A DNA stretch of 64,000 bases from Pyrenopolyporus hunteri (Eukaryota > Ascomycota > Sordariomycetes > Xylariales > Hypoxylaceae): assembly GCA_902806595.1 (NCBI GenBank), contig CADCXC010000005.1, forward strand, positions 1,302,001-1,366,000, in the 5' to 3' direction. Under the pieces are notes generated by a model. The model did not search any database. It was not told the origin of the DNA and was given only the letters and a program-made list of their open reading frames with translations. Below, piece after piece: positions 1 through 13,472 of this stretch. Position 1 is the first letter of the stretch. Every line of letters starts with the position of its first letter. Position numbers and translations under genes: made by a program.

Positions 1-569
1 GTTGCTTTTGTCTATATCGCCTGTTGATCATAGAATCGCGTCAAAGTTCAAGAAATCCGGTCGAACTTCAGCTCGCCCACGTGGAGCATCCGGCTTTGTA
101 CACATGATAAAACGTGGCAGCATAGCCACTCCTTCGTTGGCGGATACTCCCTACCAGTAGAAACATCGCCGTGAGGTGAAGCCGGTCAACCCCTAAAACC
201 GTCACCCGCAACGGCGGAACCACGGACGGAGACTGACCAGGTCTAAGAAATGCTCAAGGGGTGCAGTTTCAGCGAAGGCGGTTAAACCGTACGGAGATCC
301 AAGTACTGCCAGTGTGGTTTCCAGCCCTCCACAGCGTACCAGGCCGAGCTGCCAGCTGGGTCTCGGTGGATCGCCCACGACTGCTTTGCCACAAACGTCA
401 GAATATAAAACAAACATGCCAAGCCGACCAACTCCGTAATCTGTACAATCGCACAATCCGGGACAGTAGATGCACAAAGGACGTAGATGTGCCATCCAAG
501 CTCATGCGAAACACTCGAGACAGCCTCTCAGATCATCGCTGAAGCCGCCTGTCAGCATCGTCGTGTGTG
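1..569. other. Downstream flank of the Puf gene; no gene seen
   Basis: This stretch lies beyond the stop codon of the minus-strand Puf gene and presumably carries its 3' UTR and terminator. Two overlapping reading frames of about 95 codons run on opposite strands here, but neither shows a recognisable domain or splice structure. I see no RNA gene or repeat. Confidence 0.5.
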
Positions 570-3500
570 TTACGGTCGAGGCGACCTCTTTCGTTGAGGG
601 GGTTGACCTACGCGTCCGCGCCTGGCGTTGACCGGTTGCTCTTGCATGTAGGGCATGGCATTGCCGTACCCGTAGCCTCCCATACCCACTCCCATGCCGA
701 AGCCGGGAGGGGCGAATCCTGCGGGAGCCCCAGGTGGCTGAATGGGACTACCGTTCGCCGCACTCTGGCCACGATACTGATCCATCGAAGGATTCGCGTT
801 ATTGTAACCCCCAAAACCTGCTTGCATAGGCGGGAAGTAGTTGTTCATGGGCGGTGTTCCGCGCTGAAGCATGTTCTGCTGGTACTGCAATTGCTGGAGG
901 TTTACGGGCTGTGCCATCGATCCGCTGGTAGTATTGAACATGGTTCCCTGGTGCCCGTATGGTGGGAATGCAGACATGCTGGGTTCCGCGCTCTCGCTTC
1001 TGGGTACGGGAAAGCCGCCCATATCAAAATTCGACGCAGTACTAGTAGGATTGAGTGGGTTCAGGTACTGATTGCTATACTGGGAGTTCTGCTGCACGGC
1101 GGCAGTATTTGCTTGGGCCTGGCGGGATGCGGGCCGTTGTCGTTCATTCGATGCGTTGTTACCCACAGAATGATCGCGAGATCCGCCTCCTCCTCCGCCA
1201 CCACTGCGGGTAGATAGGCCAACTTCGTCCATTAGACGCTTGTAACCTTGGTTAGGCTGTGCTTTGATGCGGACGAGGACGTTTTTCACGTTCTCTACTA
1301 CTTGACCCCTTATGCTCTCATCGAAGAACGGCGTAGTAAGGACTTTGAAGATCAATGTGGCACCACAGGAGTGGTCGCTCAAGATAGCCTCCAACGTCTG
1401 ATCCTTAGGAGTAAAGAACAGAGCCTTCAGGATAGTATCCCTCGCATCCGGCTCTGCCTTTTGGTTGATGACCTTTAGAACGGTGAGATATGCAACCTTG
1501 TGCGTACAAAGGTGGACGAGATAGGGCACGAGCTGGGGAGCCAGAACACTGCGTCGTTGAGGGAATGTGCAAGTATCTAAGAACCAGGTCAACAATAGGG
1601 CGCCGTTTGCGTTAGTAGCTAGCTGCACGCTGTGGAGGGCGATGGCGGCGGCGAGCATCCTTTGCTGGTCCTTAGTAGCATGATGGCTTTCGAGACAAGC
1701 TCGCATCGCTCGGGCGCCGTATCGGCCTTGGCCGATATCCCACATCTTGCTAAGCATAGTCTCGAAGATGAAGTCGTTGAATGGAGAACCAAATTTGAGG
1801 CATCCTTGCAAGACGTAGTTACCATACTGATCCAGGAACAGCGGAATGGTGTAAGGCCGTAGATGCTGAACAATCAGGGTCATCTGGTGAGGCGTCTTGC
1901 ACACATCAATGATCTTCTGCGCTGCCCAGGTCCCGTTCTTATGGACGCCAATTTCAGCCATATGCGGGGCAATCTTGGCTAACATAAGGTCTCGGATATT
2001 GTCTGAGCAATGTTCAAACAATTTCTGAACGACTGTGTTGCCCAGGTAGTCCGAGGATAACTCAGCAATCTCTGGCAGCATCTCGGTGGCGATGTGCTCG
2101 ATCTCCCCTTGAGACAAGCTCTGGTTGTCGATGCGTTTTCGGATATCCCTTAACTTTGGCGCATCGTGGACCCTCGTGTGCGTGGGCTCTCGGATAGGAG
2201 GAATCTCGTCAACAAATGCGTTGTACTGAATGGATTGCTGAAGATTGAGGGAGATGCGGTAAGTGTCTTCATCGTTGGCACCAAAAGACTTAACAATTTG
2301 GAGGATATCTCCGGTCATTTCGTGTAAAGGTGGGATTGCAGGAGCAGCGTTCGGCGTATTTGAGGCGTTTGCGGCATTATCGTTCGCAGCAGCAACGGCA
2401 TTAGATGAAGCGCCATCTTGACCCTTTGCAAACGGATCAGGACTAGGGCTTGGGAACACTCCGTCATGGCCTGGCGTGTTCGACGCGGAAGGTGGTTTCG
2501 CAAAATTGATCCGAATCGGGCCTGCTCCAGGGAAAATCTCCTTACCGTTCATGCTAGCTTTTGCCGAGATAGCACTATCCACCCTCTCAAAGTTCACGAA
2601 ACCACAGTTTTTATGCGTCAGAACTCTTGCAGAGAGGATTGGTCCATATGATTTAAACATTTCAGTCAGAGTTGACGTCGTCGTCGAAGTTGGGATACTC
2701 CCAAGCCACAGGGCACTCGTAGGACCCTCAAGGCCGGCCTCCTCCGCCGTTAGCAAACCGTTGTTCCGGCTGTTCGACCTGCCCAGATTCATCGCCGCTA
2801 CGGCTGTGGGAAGATCGTCGAATTCTTTCTCTTCGGGAAGACGGATCTCAGCAGCCGTGATCGAGCTGTCAAGGCGCGAGGGGGTGGGGTAGTAGTTTCG
2901 CATCAACCTCGAGCCGGCGCCTTGCAGCTCTAAAACACCAGCCGTCCGGGCGCGCGGTCGCGTGACTGACGCCTGGGAAGCAAAAGCGTGAAGACCTTGA
3001 ACTGCCAAGTTGTGGTTATGGATGGCAGCGTTAGTGGCGGCCAATTGATCCTGGAGATGTGCGGCATATTGACTCTCGAGAGCCAGGCTGTCATCTTCAT
3101 AGCCATCATCCTCCTCGTCCGCATACTTGTCCTTATTGTTGACCGAGTAGGAACGGAACCGGTTGGCTTGCTTGGTAAAGTCAGCAAGACCAGGCAGGTA
3201 GGGCGTAGTGGCCAGTTGAGCACGAGCTGGCTGCGGAGTCTCGGCTAGACCCAGATAGTCAAGAGTTCTCATATGAACGTCATTGTCTCCGGGCCCTTCC
3301 TTAGAGAATGCAGACTGAGCTGGCGAACTTGGCCCATTAGATCCAATGCTTGCTATACTCGCAAGGGTGTTGCCTCTATCACGACCGCCGCTCGGGTTCC
3401 ATGTACTGAAGACCGAAGGACCGAACGGGGAGCTGTTGCCGGGGCCGTGGGAAAAGGGACTTCGTTGTGGCATAGAGCCAGCTCGGAGTCTCGACAACAG

Positions 3501-4178
3501 GTTCGGGGGTCGAGAAGTCTCGGCGCTATCGTTCAAACCTGGAGACGGCGATTTAAAAGGGCTCTGCGACGGCGTCGGCCGAGTGGATTGCGAAGAGATT
3601 GCAGGGAGGTTGAGAAGACCATTTCCTATGCCACCAGCGGGGAATCGGGATGGGACAGTGCCTGCTCGGGCACGTCGTGTCGACGGTAAGCTGTCGGGGG
3701 TAGGTAGCTGCGCAAAATCTGGGAATCCGTCGGTTGGAGATTCGGGAATGTTCTCGCGTAAGGGTGTTGAGTTACCGCTAGTTGGCGGGCCACCCCAGGG
3801 GTTCCCAGACAAACCGGCAACGCCTTCTTGAGCCTGAATCTCTCTCGCTCTGGAATCGGGTTGGTTAGAAGCGTCGTTGATAAGAGACGTTAAATAAGGC
3901 TAGGGCATATAAAAAAAAGCCAGACAGAAAACTCACCTTTTGGAGAAGAGCCTACTTGAACCGGCAGTCTCGTGCGAAGGAGAACCAGCCCCGGAACGCG
4001 AGGTACCTGCCATCTTACTAGTTGGGTTCAAGACACCAGACATTCCGAATGGCGACCTGACGGTTGAGGCACTTGAAGAGTCAATCGGAGGTATGTTGGT
4101 GGTTGGTGAAGTAGAGCGACCGTTGGCAGCCTTAGGTGGATAGCCAATAGTCAGATGTTCAGATCTAGCAGTTGACAT
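570..4178 (-). CDS. RRM plus Pumilio-repeat RNA-binding protein (Jsn1/Puf2 type)
   Basis: Predicted protein of 1173 aa from two exons: 4178-3937 and 3849-570. The intron has a GTGAGT donor and CAG acceptor, and the join restores a single frame. An RRM lies near residues 459-531 (strand-like segments around ALWLGSI and CGFVNFERV). A Puf-repeat array follows, about 660-950, with repeat-like segments such as DYLGNTVVQKLFEH, NGTWAAQKIIDVC and YGNYVLQGCL. The N-terminus is Ser/Pro-rich and the C-terminus Gln/Asn/Gly-rich with a run of seven glycines near residue 965, so both are probably disordered. RRM followed by Puf repeats is the architecture of yeast Jsn1/Puf1 and Puf2, which bind mRNAs for membrane-associated and mitochondrial proteins and control their stability or localisation. 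The role is inferred from family. The start is the first ATG of the open frame and directly precedes a Ser/Thr-rich leader. Upstream lies a long pyrimidine-rich region expected of a promoter or 5' UTR. Confidence 0.93.
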
Positions 4179-7100
4179 TATCGATTATTTCATCCGACCC
4201 TCATCAGGAGAGGCAATAGTAATCACTCTCCACGGATGACAGTAAAGGGCAATTTTTACTTCGTGTGATAAATAGGTAGGTAACGAAGTCGAGAGTATTT
4301 CGGAATGACGCGGTGGTCAAGCTGGCGGGCGACTTTTGTCTTCTTTTTTTGCTTCTTGTCCTATAGCGAATTCCACGACCCAAGAGATGGGGGTTTCGAC
4401 TAGCCCGCACAGGTGATCGCCAGGCGTGCTCGGTAGATTAGAGAGTCGCACACAATGCCGTAGGTGAAAAGCAGGTTAAAGGAGTGAGTAGTAAAAGTAT
4501 TGAAGGTAGTAATCCCACGGGTTTCCTTTTCTCGCTTTCGGGCTCCCTGGGGTTATTACAATGAGGCAAGCCGACCGGGCTGGGTCGAAGCGGCGTTGAC
4601 TGGATAAAACTGTTGGAATAAGAGGGCCGAAGGCAGAGAAAAAAAATACAAGGAGCGTCGTGGTCTTCCGAGGACGATGTCCAAGTCGAAATTAGGACTG
4701 AGATAATGATTCTAACGGAGGACAATTCTTATTAGCGTTTCCCGTATCTTTATTCCGTCCTTGAATTTTTTTTCTTTCTTTTTCCTTCCTAGCGAAAACC
4801 CCCGTTGAAGAATTGGTGGGAGGGAAGAAAAAAAAAGTGAAGGGCTTGTCGGGAGGGAAAACAAGTGACCAAACGGATCAGGATCAATATACAGGCTCCA
4901 TTAAAGATCTACGTATGATCTAGAGGCGGGGAATACGAAGGGGACTTGAGCCTGGAGAAGGGCATAAAAAAGGGAAGAGGAGGAAAAGGTTGGAGAGATT
5001 GTAATTCTCAGGAGGTTCAAAGAAGACGAATGGATCAAATGGGGTGTGCGCAAGTTGAGGTGCAGCAGGGAATGGGTGGAAGGTACTATGGGTTTTAGTG
5101 GGGGGAGCACTAGCGCTCTACGCCTAGTTTGGGTTACGAGGATCAGTTGTTGTGAAGAGAGGTACGTGTATTCTAGCCCTGTACCATTATAGTACCGCGC
5201 TTGTACCCGCACGGGCATTTTATAGCGAAGATAGATTTCTAGCGGGGAGAGATATGCTTGGTACCTATCTCCACCGGCCTACCTAGGCGAACGACCATAC
5301 TGGTATGCACCTACCGCCTATATATCTACAAGTAGGTACATACGTAATACTATACCTACCGTCAGATAAACACCTTTAGCACGGTTAGGTACCAGGTACA
5401 CCTTTTTGAAACGACGGGATCGGCCTGCACATCAAGTATGAAAGGCCCTCGCTATTCTTTTCATTATTATTCCGTCTTTTTTCCCCCTTCTTCTACCGCC
5501 CAACGCATTTGGTGCTATGGAACTTTTTTTTTTTTTGGTGGCTTTTCTCGTAAGACACCCAGGGGTCCGCCGTCCCACGACAACACATGGGTAAATATCG
5601 ATAAGTTCAATACTACCTAAACCTGCTATTACCTCCTAACGTGTACCTACTTGCAGTAGGCCGTAATATACCTATAGGTAAGGTAGTAATTTACCAATGC
5701 AAGCTACCTACATGAAGCTCATGCTCCTCACCTCTTCCGCAAGCCCATCTCACCCAATCTATATTCATATATTCTATTTCTATTCTTGATTAAACAAGGC
5801 GGATCGATTGAGTTGCTTCATCAGGCGCTTCCACCTGTCCCCTTCTCTGCAGTTTTTCTCGGAACAGGGGTGGCCATCGCCTGATTGGCGAGGATCGCTC
5901 TACGGGGAATTTAACAATAGGAGGGACCCTCCGTTCGAGCGTCAAGACCGATTTGGCAGTATAGAAAGATGTGTCCAGTGGAAGACCATGTCCGGAGAGG
6001 CGCGATAGTGCCGCGGTGCTTACCGGACTCAACGAAAATGACGACATCTGACCCAAAACTGCTATATCAAGCTATCGTATCGGATTCCATATAAGCAACG
6101 AGACTCTGGATCCGATTCTCGGTTGCACCTGGCCACGGGTTCTACGGTCCTACGCCTTTTTAGCATCCGGCTTCTCCTAGCGGTTCTCCCCACGTCACGC
6201 CCATCAAACCCCATAGCTGCTTTGCTTACTTAGGTTATATCCGCCTCCTATCTATAGAAGCTACATGGATCGTCCCCGGGCCTTCAGCATTTGTCGTACG
6301 AAACTTGATACGAACACCTGGTTCTGATATGTTGCAGTTGGGATTCTGATTTTAGCATGACCCCCTAGCAGAAGAGTTGTCTGCTAGCACCTACGTCATG
6401 TGCGGCCTATTTTCATCGCTACACAGCTCGACATACCCATACCTATGTAGGGAAGTATTGACACATTTAACCTGAGGTATGTTTGTAGTCAGAGCTCGAT
6501 ATGGTCAGGTCAAACAGACGTGTTGTTCAGATTGCTTGGGACTACACAGCCAACCATGCCAATTGAACGCTCAAAGCGGGTTGAAGCATCCAGAGTCTTC
6601 CCCTTCTCGGAAGGACGTGCGGCACGCCTCCCTGGCGTTGCATAGAACAGGAGGCGTCAGGTAGATGAAGGGGGCCACCCTTCAAATCTGAGCCTCCTTC
6701 TAGACGCAACAGACAGCCACAAACAACAAGATTCCAAAACCATGAGGTCCTGATTCGGGCTACTGCTGAGACAATTTCTATAGGTACATTTACACATCTT
6801 CCTCCCATCCTACCCCGGATGCTTACTAAGGTAGCCAGGCGTTTTCTTATATTATATAATACGACTTCGAAATCTGCAGCGAATCTGCAGCGAGGTAGGT
6901 ATGTAGATAGGCATTCCGGAAAACGTGGCGTTGTAACTCTGGGCCCAGTTCCTAGCTAGGTTTACTCAAGCAGCAACAACGAAGTTAATGCAGGCGAAAT
7001 TCTTTATCACGAGGCAGACTAGCATTAGTTTTCACCTCCTAGGCGACTTCGCAGCTCTGACGGAGTTGACGTGAGTTAATTTTCGCATTCAGAAATGACA

Positions 7101-9332
7101 TCCCGGCAGCGGGCCGATGTCTTGATGCGTAACGACAGAAGGGGGCCAGGACACAGATCACGAAGAGAGGTATTCAACGCTTGTAACACCGACCATGGTT
7201 GAAACAACTCACGAGCTTCGACCACAGCTTTCTTCAAACCTACGGAGTGGTATGTTTCCTCAGAGCATATCGCAACACCTTTTAATAGACGGCAGTACAT
7301 ATGCTTATCCCTAGTCTCCTGACTAGCTGCTCTGCTATGCCCGTCTTGTGGCTCGTGAGCCCTACTACCGCCTTAAGATGTGCAACTATCACTTTTACGC
7401 TAGGGTCGTCACTGGGAGGTCGAGCCGCCAATCACGAACCCCGGACGGCGGAAGAGAAGGATCTGCTTGGAAATCTGAAACGTCGCTCCAAGTTGCCCTC
7501 CCTCACCCATCCGGTCCAACTTGAGTCCTCGCGCCTCGCCATTGGACCGCCCAGTAAAGCCACCATGCAAAGCTAAGCGACCCGACACGAAACCACCCCC
7601 ACCCTACACCATATTGGCCCGGGAATCGCAAACCAAAGACGTGCTGTTTGATTTCTTTCCACGTAGGCCGTACTACCAAGCTACCTACCTTCCTAGCAGC
7701 ATTTTCTTTTCCCCCTTCCCCTCCCGAAGGCTTGAGAGGCGAAGGAAGGGGATGAGGAGGAGGCTGGACATTGTCAGCTCACTTATCTACCGACTTAGCG
7801 CCCCTACCAGCCTCCATGCGAAACTATAATGACGACGAATTCGAGGCGAAATATGCTTATGTAGGTAGCTACTGCATAGATACCTACCTACCTATTCACC
7901 AACATCACCTCTCCAAGCCCTGTTTCTTTCAACCACACCGTAAAGGTATGTCAGCGTTCATAATCACTAGCCTTGCTCCGAAATCCATCCGTTTCAGATC
8001 CGGGAGTCGCGGTTTTCCCTTTTAAGGCCATACATAGCTTAAATACCATCCCCATTATCGATCGGGTCGACTTGCCCTCTCCAGGGCGCTATATATGTAT
8101 AAAATGAATGCACAGACGGACAAGGCCCCCCGATATCGAATCTATATTTAACTCCTAGCCCACTACCTAGGTAGACTAGGTTATGAGGCAAGCTTGTCGA
8201 CTAGCAGCAAGACTGCCTTACCCATATCCTAGGATTATGTAAAACACACGACGCCGAGAGCTTGTCTTTGTTCGATCACATCTCCAGTTTCACCTCTCAT
8301 TCATCCACCATCCACTGATTGATTCGAATCCCTCGCCCGTCAAGCCGAGCGAAGTCGAGCCTACAGTTCGCCCGCGCCTACGCCTGGGCAGCTAGGCCTC
8401 GCTTAAAACATCGGCATACAGGGTCATGGTTGGCTATTTGATCTGATCCCCCAGGCTCCGATCGACGCTGCATGATTTCATCCATCTCGTTATGAACTTC
8501 TATTTCTGTTTTCTCGCCGGCGCCGAACCAGCCAACAACGGCCATGATTTGAAATCGGTAATTCTGCACCTCCCTCAAATTCTCGCTGCCCCTCCTCTTT
8601 CTTTCTTTTACCACGTGCGCGATATGCGGTGCAGAGAAACGCCGAGAAAACCGCTGTTAATACATACCTACCTAGGTACCCATGGGGGTTACTACGACTC
8701 TAAACGGGTCAAGGTTGTAGGAACTGTTCGAGAGACGTGTCATATCATCTCCTCGGCGCAATTGCTCAGTCGGGGAGTCTTGATGTGTAAAACCGCCCGA
8801 ACAGAAGGAAATATTGACCGAAAATCGCAAAACAATTTGTTAGATAGAGCTCCTTTGAGGTAAGTCGTAATGCTAGTTTAAGATGATCTTCACCCTTACC
8901 AAACTACCTTCCTCCACAACCTTCATAAAATAGGTAGGTATCAAACGATGGATATACGCCCGCCTGGCGTGACTTCCTGCACCAATCTACGGATGAACTA
9001 CCATTGCTCAGATACATTTCCCCTCCTACCAGGGAAGTATTTCCTAAGCCAGAAAGCCGGGCACCTGTAGAAAAACTCAATCCAAGTGAACTAGTATCCG
9101 ATCACTTAAAATACCAAACACACAAAGCTCATCATCGAGCCTAAGGTAAAGCAGTAGATTTAAATGGGTATCAATTTCTCTAACATGCTATCGGCTCTTC
9201 GAGGCAACGGGAAATCGTCCACCAGTAAGGCACCTACCCACCTAGTCCTATCCGATATACATCGCTGCCGCTATCCCAGCTACACATCGTAAAAAGTGTG
9301 CCATCAGTCTATCATCAACGACGGCCTCCCCA
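4179..9332. other. 5.1 kb intergenic region upstream of the Puf gene
   Basis: I find no gene I can support. The first kilobase (4200-5220) is rich in pyrimidine runs on the Puf sense strand, fitting a promoter and long 5' UTR. The remainder has several clusters of TAGG/CCTA units (5259-5410, 5640-5712, 7861-7897, 8165-8180, 8661-8680), a T run near 5524-5536, and only short ORFs (under 125 codons) without domains. Confidence 0.5.
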
Positions 9333-12300
9333 CTACAAAGCCCACTCGCTCTTATCCTCGTCCGGCATGATGAACGGCTCGTCGATGCGCTTGATAGCGT
9401 AGTCGCTGCACAAGATGCTATACGTAACAAGTCGTTAGCTTCGCGACGCCACGTCACTTTAAAATGTTCCAGTTTTGCGAAACAACTTACCAAGCAGAAG
9501 CCACGAGGGCATCGAGCTCCGCGACCATGGCGTCCTTCCTCGCGCCGCTGACGAGCCCCTTGCTAATCTGGACCTGGCACTCCTTAATGCGCCGGCTCTT
9601 GCTGACGCCCGCCTGCTCGAGCACCTTTCGGCCCAAGCAATCGGAGTGGAAGGCGTGCTGGCAGGGGAAGACGAAGAACTGCCTGCTGAGGAGGGGGAGG
9701 CCGCAGACGTAGCACTTCTCGCCGGGCTCGACGATAGCGTAGCGGTGGTCGAGGGCGGCGATGTCGATCTTGATGTTGGCCGCCGTCTGCGAGCTCTCGT
9801 CCATCTCCTTCTTCAGGCTATCGATGTTCCGCGAGTAGTCCTCGAGCGCGTTGCAGATCTCGTCCTTGAAGTCGTCTATCACGACGAAATCGGGGAAGAA
9901 GGGGATCAGATCTTCGATCTTGAGAAGGTCGCAACGCTTTAGGAATTCGATGGCTGTCTTGATGCCGTTGGACTGTGAAATAACCTTGCGAGCTACCGCG
10001 AGCCATAGCTTTTTCCGAAGTGCAGGGTTAGACATTGGTCGGTCTGCGATAATAGAGGCGTATTCAACCTCGTTGTGTGAAAGGGCAAGGTCTACAGCTT
10101 GGACGTATTGCCCCATGTTCGTGTAGATATGAACGCAGGAGAGGGTTCGCTTATGTTGTATACATAGGCGCAGCGCAAAATCAGGATCGAAATGAGGCTC
10201 TTCGCCTTGGGATTCAAGATATGCCAGTAGTCCTGACTCGTCCTTCGACTCATGGGACGCGTAGATAGAGACAAGAGTATTATGGACCGCTGCATCCGTA
10301 GAGTGAATTTGGTTAATAACGAATTGTAGGTACCGGAGGGCCTGGTTCTGAAGTAGCGTCCCTTTGAAAGTTCTGTTGTAGTCGAGAAGCGCCGGAATTA
10401 TTTTGCGCGGTTCGAGTTTAGGATGTCGCATCATGATCTCAACTAACTCGTGGCCTACATGTGTCATTAATACGCTACTATACCGGTAGAAGACTTCCGG
10501 GTCTGTTTGCTTCTTGAGCACGTTCAGAGTCTCCGCCCATCGTTCTCTCTGTACCCAATACGATAAAACGTAGTTGTAGTCATTTATGGCGTGAGCGAAG
10601 AATAGAAGCTCGTCTTCTCGAGCGTGGCTGCTAATGATGTCGTAGGTCGTTTTGCGGTCGAGGTCGGATTTGTGTTTGTTAATGAAATCATGGAACTCGC
10701 CTCGAACGTCGTCGAGCTGTTGGCGCGACTGTTTTCCGTTCCCATTCTCGGTAGACTGCGCTTCTATGGTAATGGAGTCCTCGAGAGAATTTAGCTTCGC
10801 CATGAAAATTTCGACCAACCACGTTGCTATCATCATCCTCTGCATGGTAGAGGACTTCTTGTACATCGTGAGTTTCGTGAGTAGGTATTTCCGTAAAGCA
10901 TCGTTTTGGCCGTGGTCAATAAAAGCTAGCGCCACATCTTCAAATGGCTTGCTGCTTTTACCGTATACGCCAGCCGCCTCGACGAATAAGCCCTTTTCAA
11001 CGAGGTAATCACCAGACGCCATCGAAACCGCATCCCTCTGCGCTGGAGTATGAGCATATTGCATGGCCATGTCAAACTGCTGTCTCTGCAGCATAATCCG
11101 CCATATATCTCGATCCTCGTCTCTGACGACGATCTCGAATATCTCTTGGCCAGTAAAGAGCCAAAAAGTGTTCTTCTGCTGGTCGACATAGAGGCCTAAA
11201 GCTTTTTGTCCCTGGTCTAGAATTAGTTGATCGTACACAACCAACCCCGTTAGTCGATTTATCGCCACAACGCGGCCGCCGACCAGGCCGATGATATGCC
11301 ACTGGGTTAACGCGATCGCGTCGATAAATTCAGATGTGGTCTTTTTGCGTCCCGAGGTTTCTGTCGAGACAATCTGTGACCTTGATAGGAGTTTCGACTC
11401 GGCGAATACCTTGTTCCCAAGGTCGTTATTCGGCGGAGTTGTCAAGAGCTTCCCATGGTACACGCCATGTGAAGAGAGCCACGCGAAGGCTCGATCTAGC
11501 GCTACGTCCTCGTAAGTCTGAGAATCCGGCGAGTCCGGTGAGATAGCGAGCATCGAAGGGGCTGCGGTTGAAGTCCGCGAGATCTCATGTACGACAGGTT
11601 GCTCCGAATCAAATAATCTCGTGTAGATCGAGCCGCCTGCCTCGTGGTTGCTTCTCCCGGCCTTCCCTACAAGATGATACAGACGACTCTGTGTGCTGAT
11701 AAGCACTCTCCTCAGATCAGATTTCCCACCGACATTATCAACCCATAATCCCGTAATCGGCCCATCAGGGAGTTTGTTCAGCGCCTTTAAGTATTTCTCC
11801 TCTTTCCTATAGAACTCCGTCGAAGTCTCGATAAAGGTTTCGTATATGTTTCCGTCCGATGCGCCTATTAGGATCTCGCGGGTCGTGGCCGTAGGAAGCG
11901 AGGGGTTCCATGCTACAGATTCGACGGAGACGCCGCGCAGCCTACTCAAGGGCCGCGGCTGGCGTGACTGTGTATGAAGGTAATAGTTCTCGCCGAGCGA
12001 AGTACATATAAGTAGATGAGAGGCCGTGGGGTCAAGGAACATGCGCCGGATGACACCGACTTCGGAAACTCGTCGGGGAAGGTCGATGTCTGCGGGAAGG
12101 GTTTATCGGTGGTCAGCTCAATAGCCGGCCCTTACGGAAGGGAAACGTAGGATTGTAATGTCACGGAGCTCACCGTCTATGTCTTCTGGTCGATTGAGAT
12201 CTATGCGCAGTATGCGCCCGTTAGACAGGGCCAGAACAAGGACATTATTGGCGACCTGGGCTGCGACGAAGTCGGCGGCGATGGAGAATTGGAGTTGTAC

Positions 12301-12390
12301 CGGCTCGACGTTGAAGATAGGTAAACCCTCGTCGGTGAGATTGTGCACGCCGTTGGCGGCAGCAAAGCCGTTGGTTGTCTCTAGCGACAT
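9333..12390 (-). CDS. vps18: Vacuolar sorting protein VPS18 (Pep3), HOPS/CORVET core subunit
   Basis: Predicted 966 aa from three exons: 12390-12174, 12089-9491 and 9417-9333; the sum is an exact multiple of three. The N-terminal half has the Pep3/Vps18 propeller-like signature (residues about 30-440, including LGENYYLHTQSRQPRPLSRL and SVAWNPSLPTATTREI). The middle is an alpha-solenoid. The C-terminus is a RING-H2-like zinc site: C865-x2-C868, C882-x-H884-x2-H887-x2-C890, then C939-x2-C942. The last intron interrupts codon 939, so the final cysteine pair is supplied by the small 85-nt last exon, ending EWAL. VPS18 scaffolds the class C core of the HOPS and CORVET tethering complexes on endosomes and vacuoles. 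The first intron joins EDI-DD-IDLPRR, as expected for the family. The start chosen is the ATG before the SLETTNGF segment; the same frame stays open further upstream, so a longer N-terminus is possible. Confidence 0.95.
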
Positions 12391-13472
12391 CTGGACAACT
12401 ATTTGACCATGTTGGAAAAGCTGATTCGCAACCGGGCGCAAAGCTGCGTGCGGATCTGTTGTTCTTCGGGCAGACGGGGTTTGGTTAGGCAGGAAACTTG
12501 AAGCAGAGGCACATGCGTAAGTCCAGAGCTTCGTTGACGGGGAGCTCAAGAGGTACGTACATACGCTTACTATGCTTACAAGGTATATATTCATCTAACA
12601 AGTGTCGTACTTTGGCGTGTGGTGCAGGTATCAGGTTTATGCTACTAGTGGAACCCCTAACATTAACCAACCCCTTTCAAGTCATTCTTCACATAACTCT
12701 CTCTAGTCACAACCCAAAGTTTCCCAAAAGCTCAAGCATCGCAGTAATCAAATTATAACTCAAAGATAATACAATGACCTTGAATAACCAGAGCTAAAAT
12801 ATGATAACTCGAAAAAGAGCTCGCTACTTGGGTAGGTACCTTAGGGTACCCAGGTATATACACCTGAGCTCAACTGCAGCTATGTCGATTCAACAGATTT
12901 AGATATTTAGATACAATGAGGATATATACGGAATCGATTCCTACCGCCCCAGTCTCCCGTTCGTATCCCGGCTCTCAGATACACCAGTCCTCCTATTTCC
13001 CACCTGTTCCCTATATTCATAAAGTAAAATCACATGCCTCGTCGGGCTGAAAAGAGGCGCTTAGGCTGTCGAGCCTATATAATCAGAATCCCTCCGTAGA
13101 CGTTAGGTAGAGAGCATAGGTAGGTTGCTATGCTGATCTCATACTCGTCATCCGTTAAAACATAAATAATGTCAAGTATACCCATTGGAGTGACGCTCAG
13201 GTCCACCCCGGGGGTTTTTTTTATCTGATCTGTGGTAGAAACGAAGTTTGGGTCTCAGTACCTGTGGCCAGTTGTTGGTTCCGCAGGCCTTCTGTCAGCA
13301 GCAGGTCGATTTTGCTGCATACCAATTGTAGTCTAGAAGATCTTCGTGGGTTTCCCCTAAGTGTCTACCCCCATTGCTCGACTGCTCTGTATTAAATATT
13401 ATACCAGCATCGACACCGCCACCGTATCTATTCCGCACCTGAAAGCGCCTCGGCCAAGAAGCTATTTGGATT
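12391..13472. other. Intergenic between VPS18 and the methyltransferase gene
   Basis: This holds the promoter side of VPS18 and the 3' flank of the methyltransferase gene. A TAGG/CCTA cluster lies at 12827-12858. I see no additional coding or RNA gene. Confidence 0.5.

Noticed and set aside
8310..8335. GATTCGAATCC resembling a tRNA T-loop
   Set aside because: No matching acceptor or D arm upstream.
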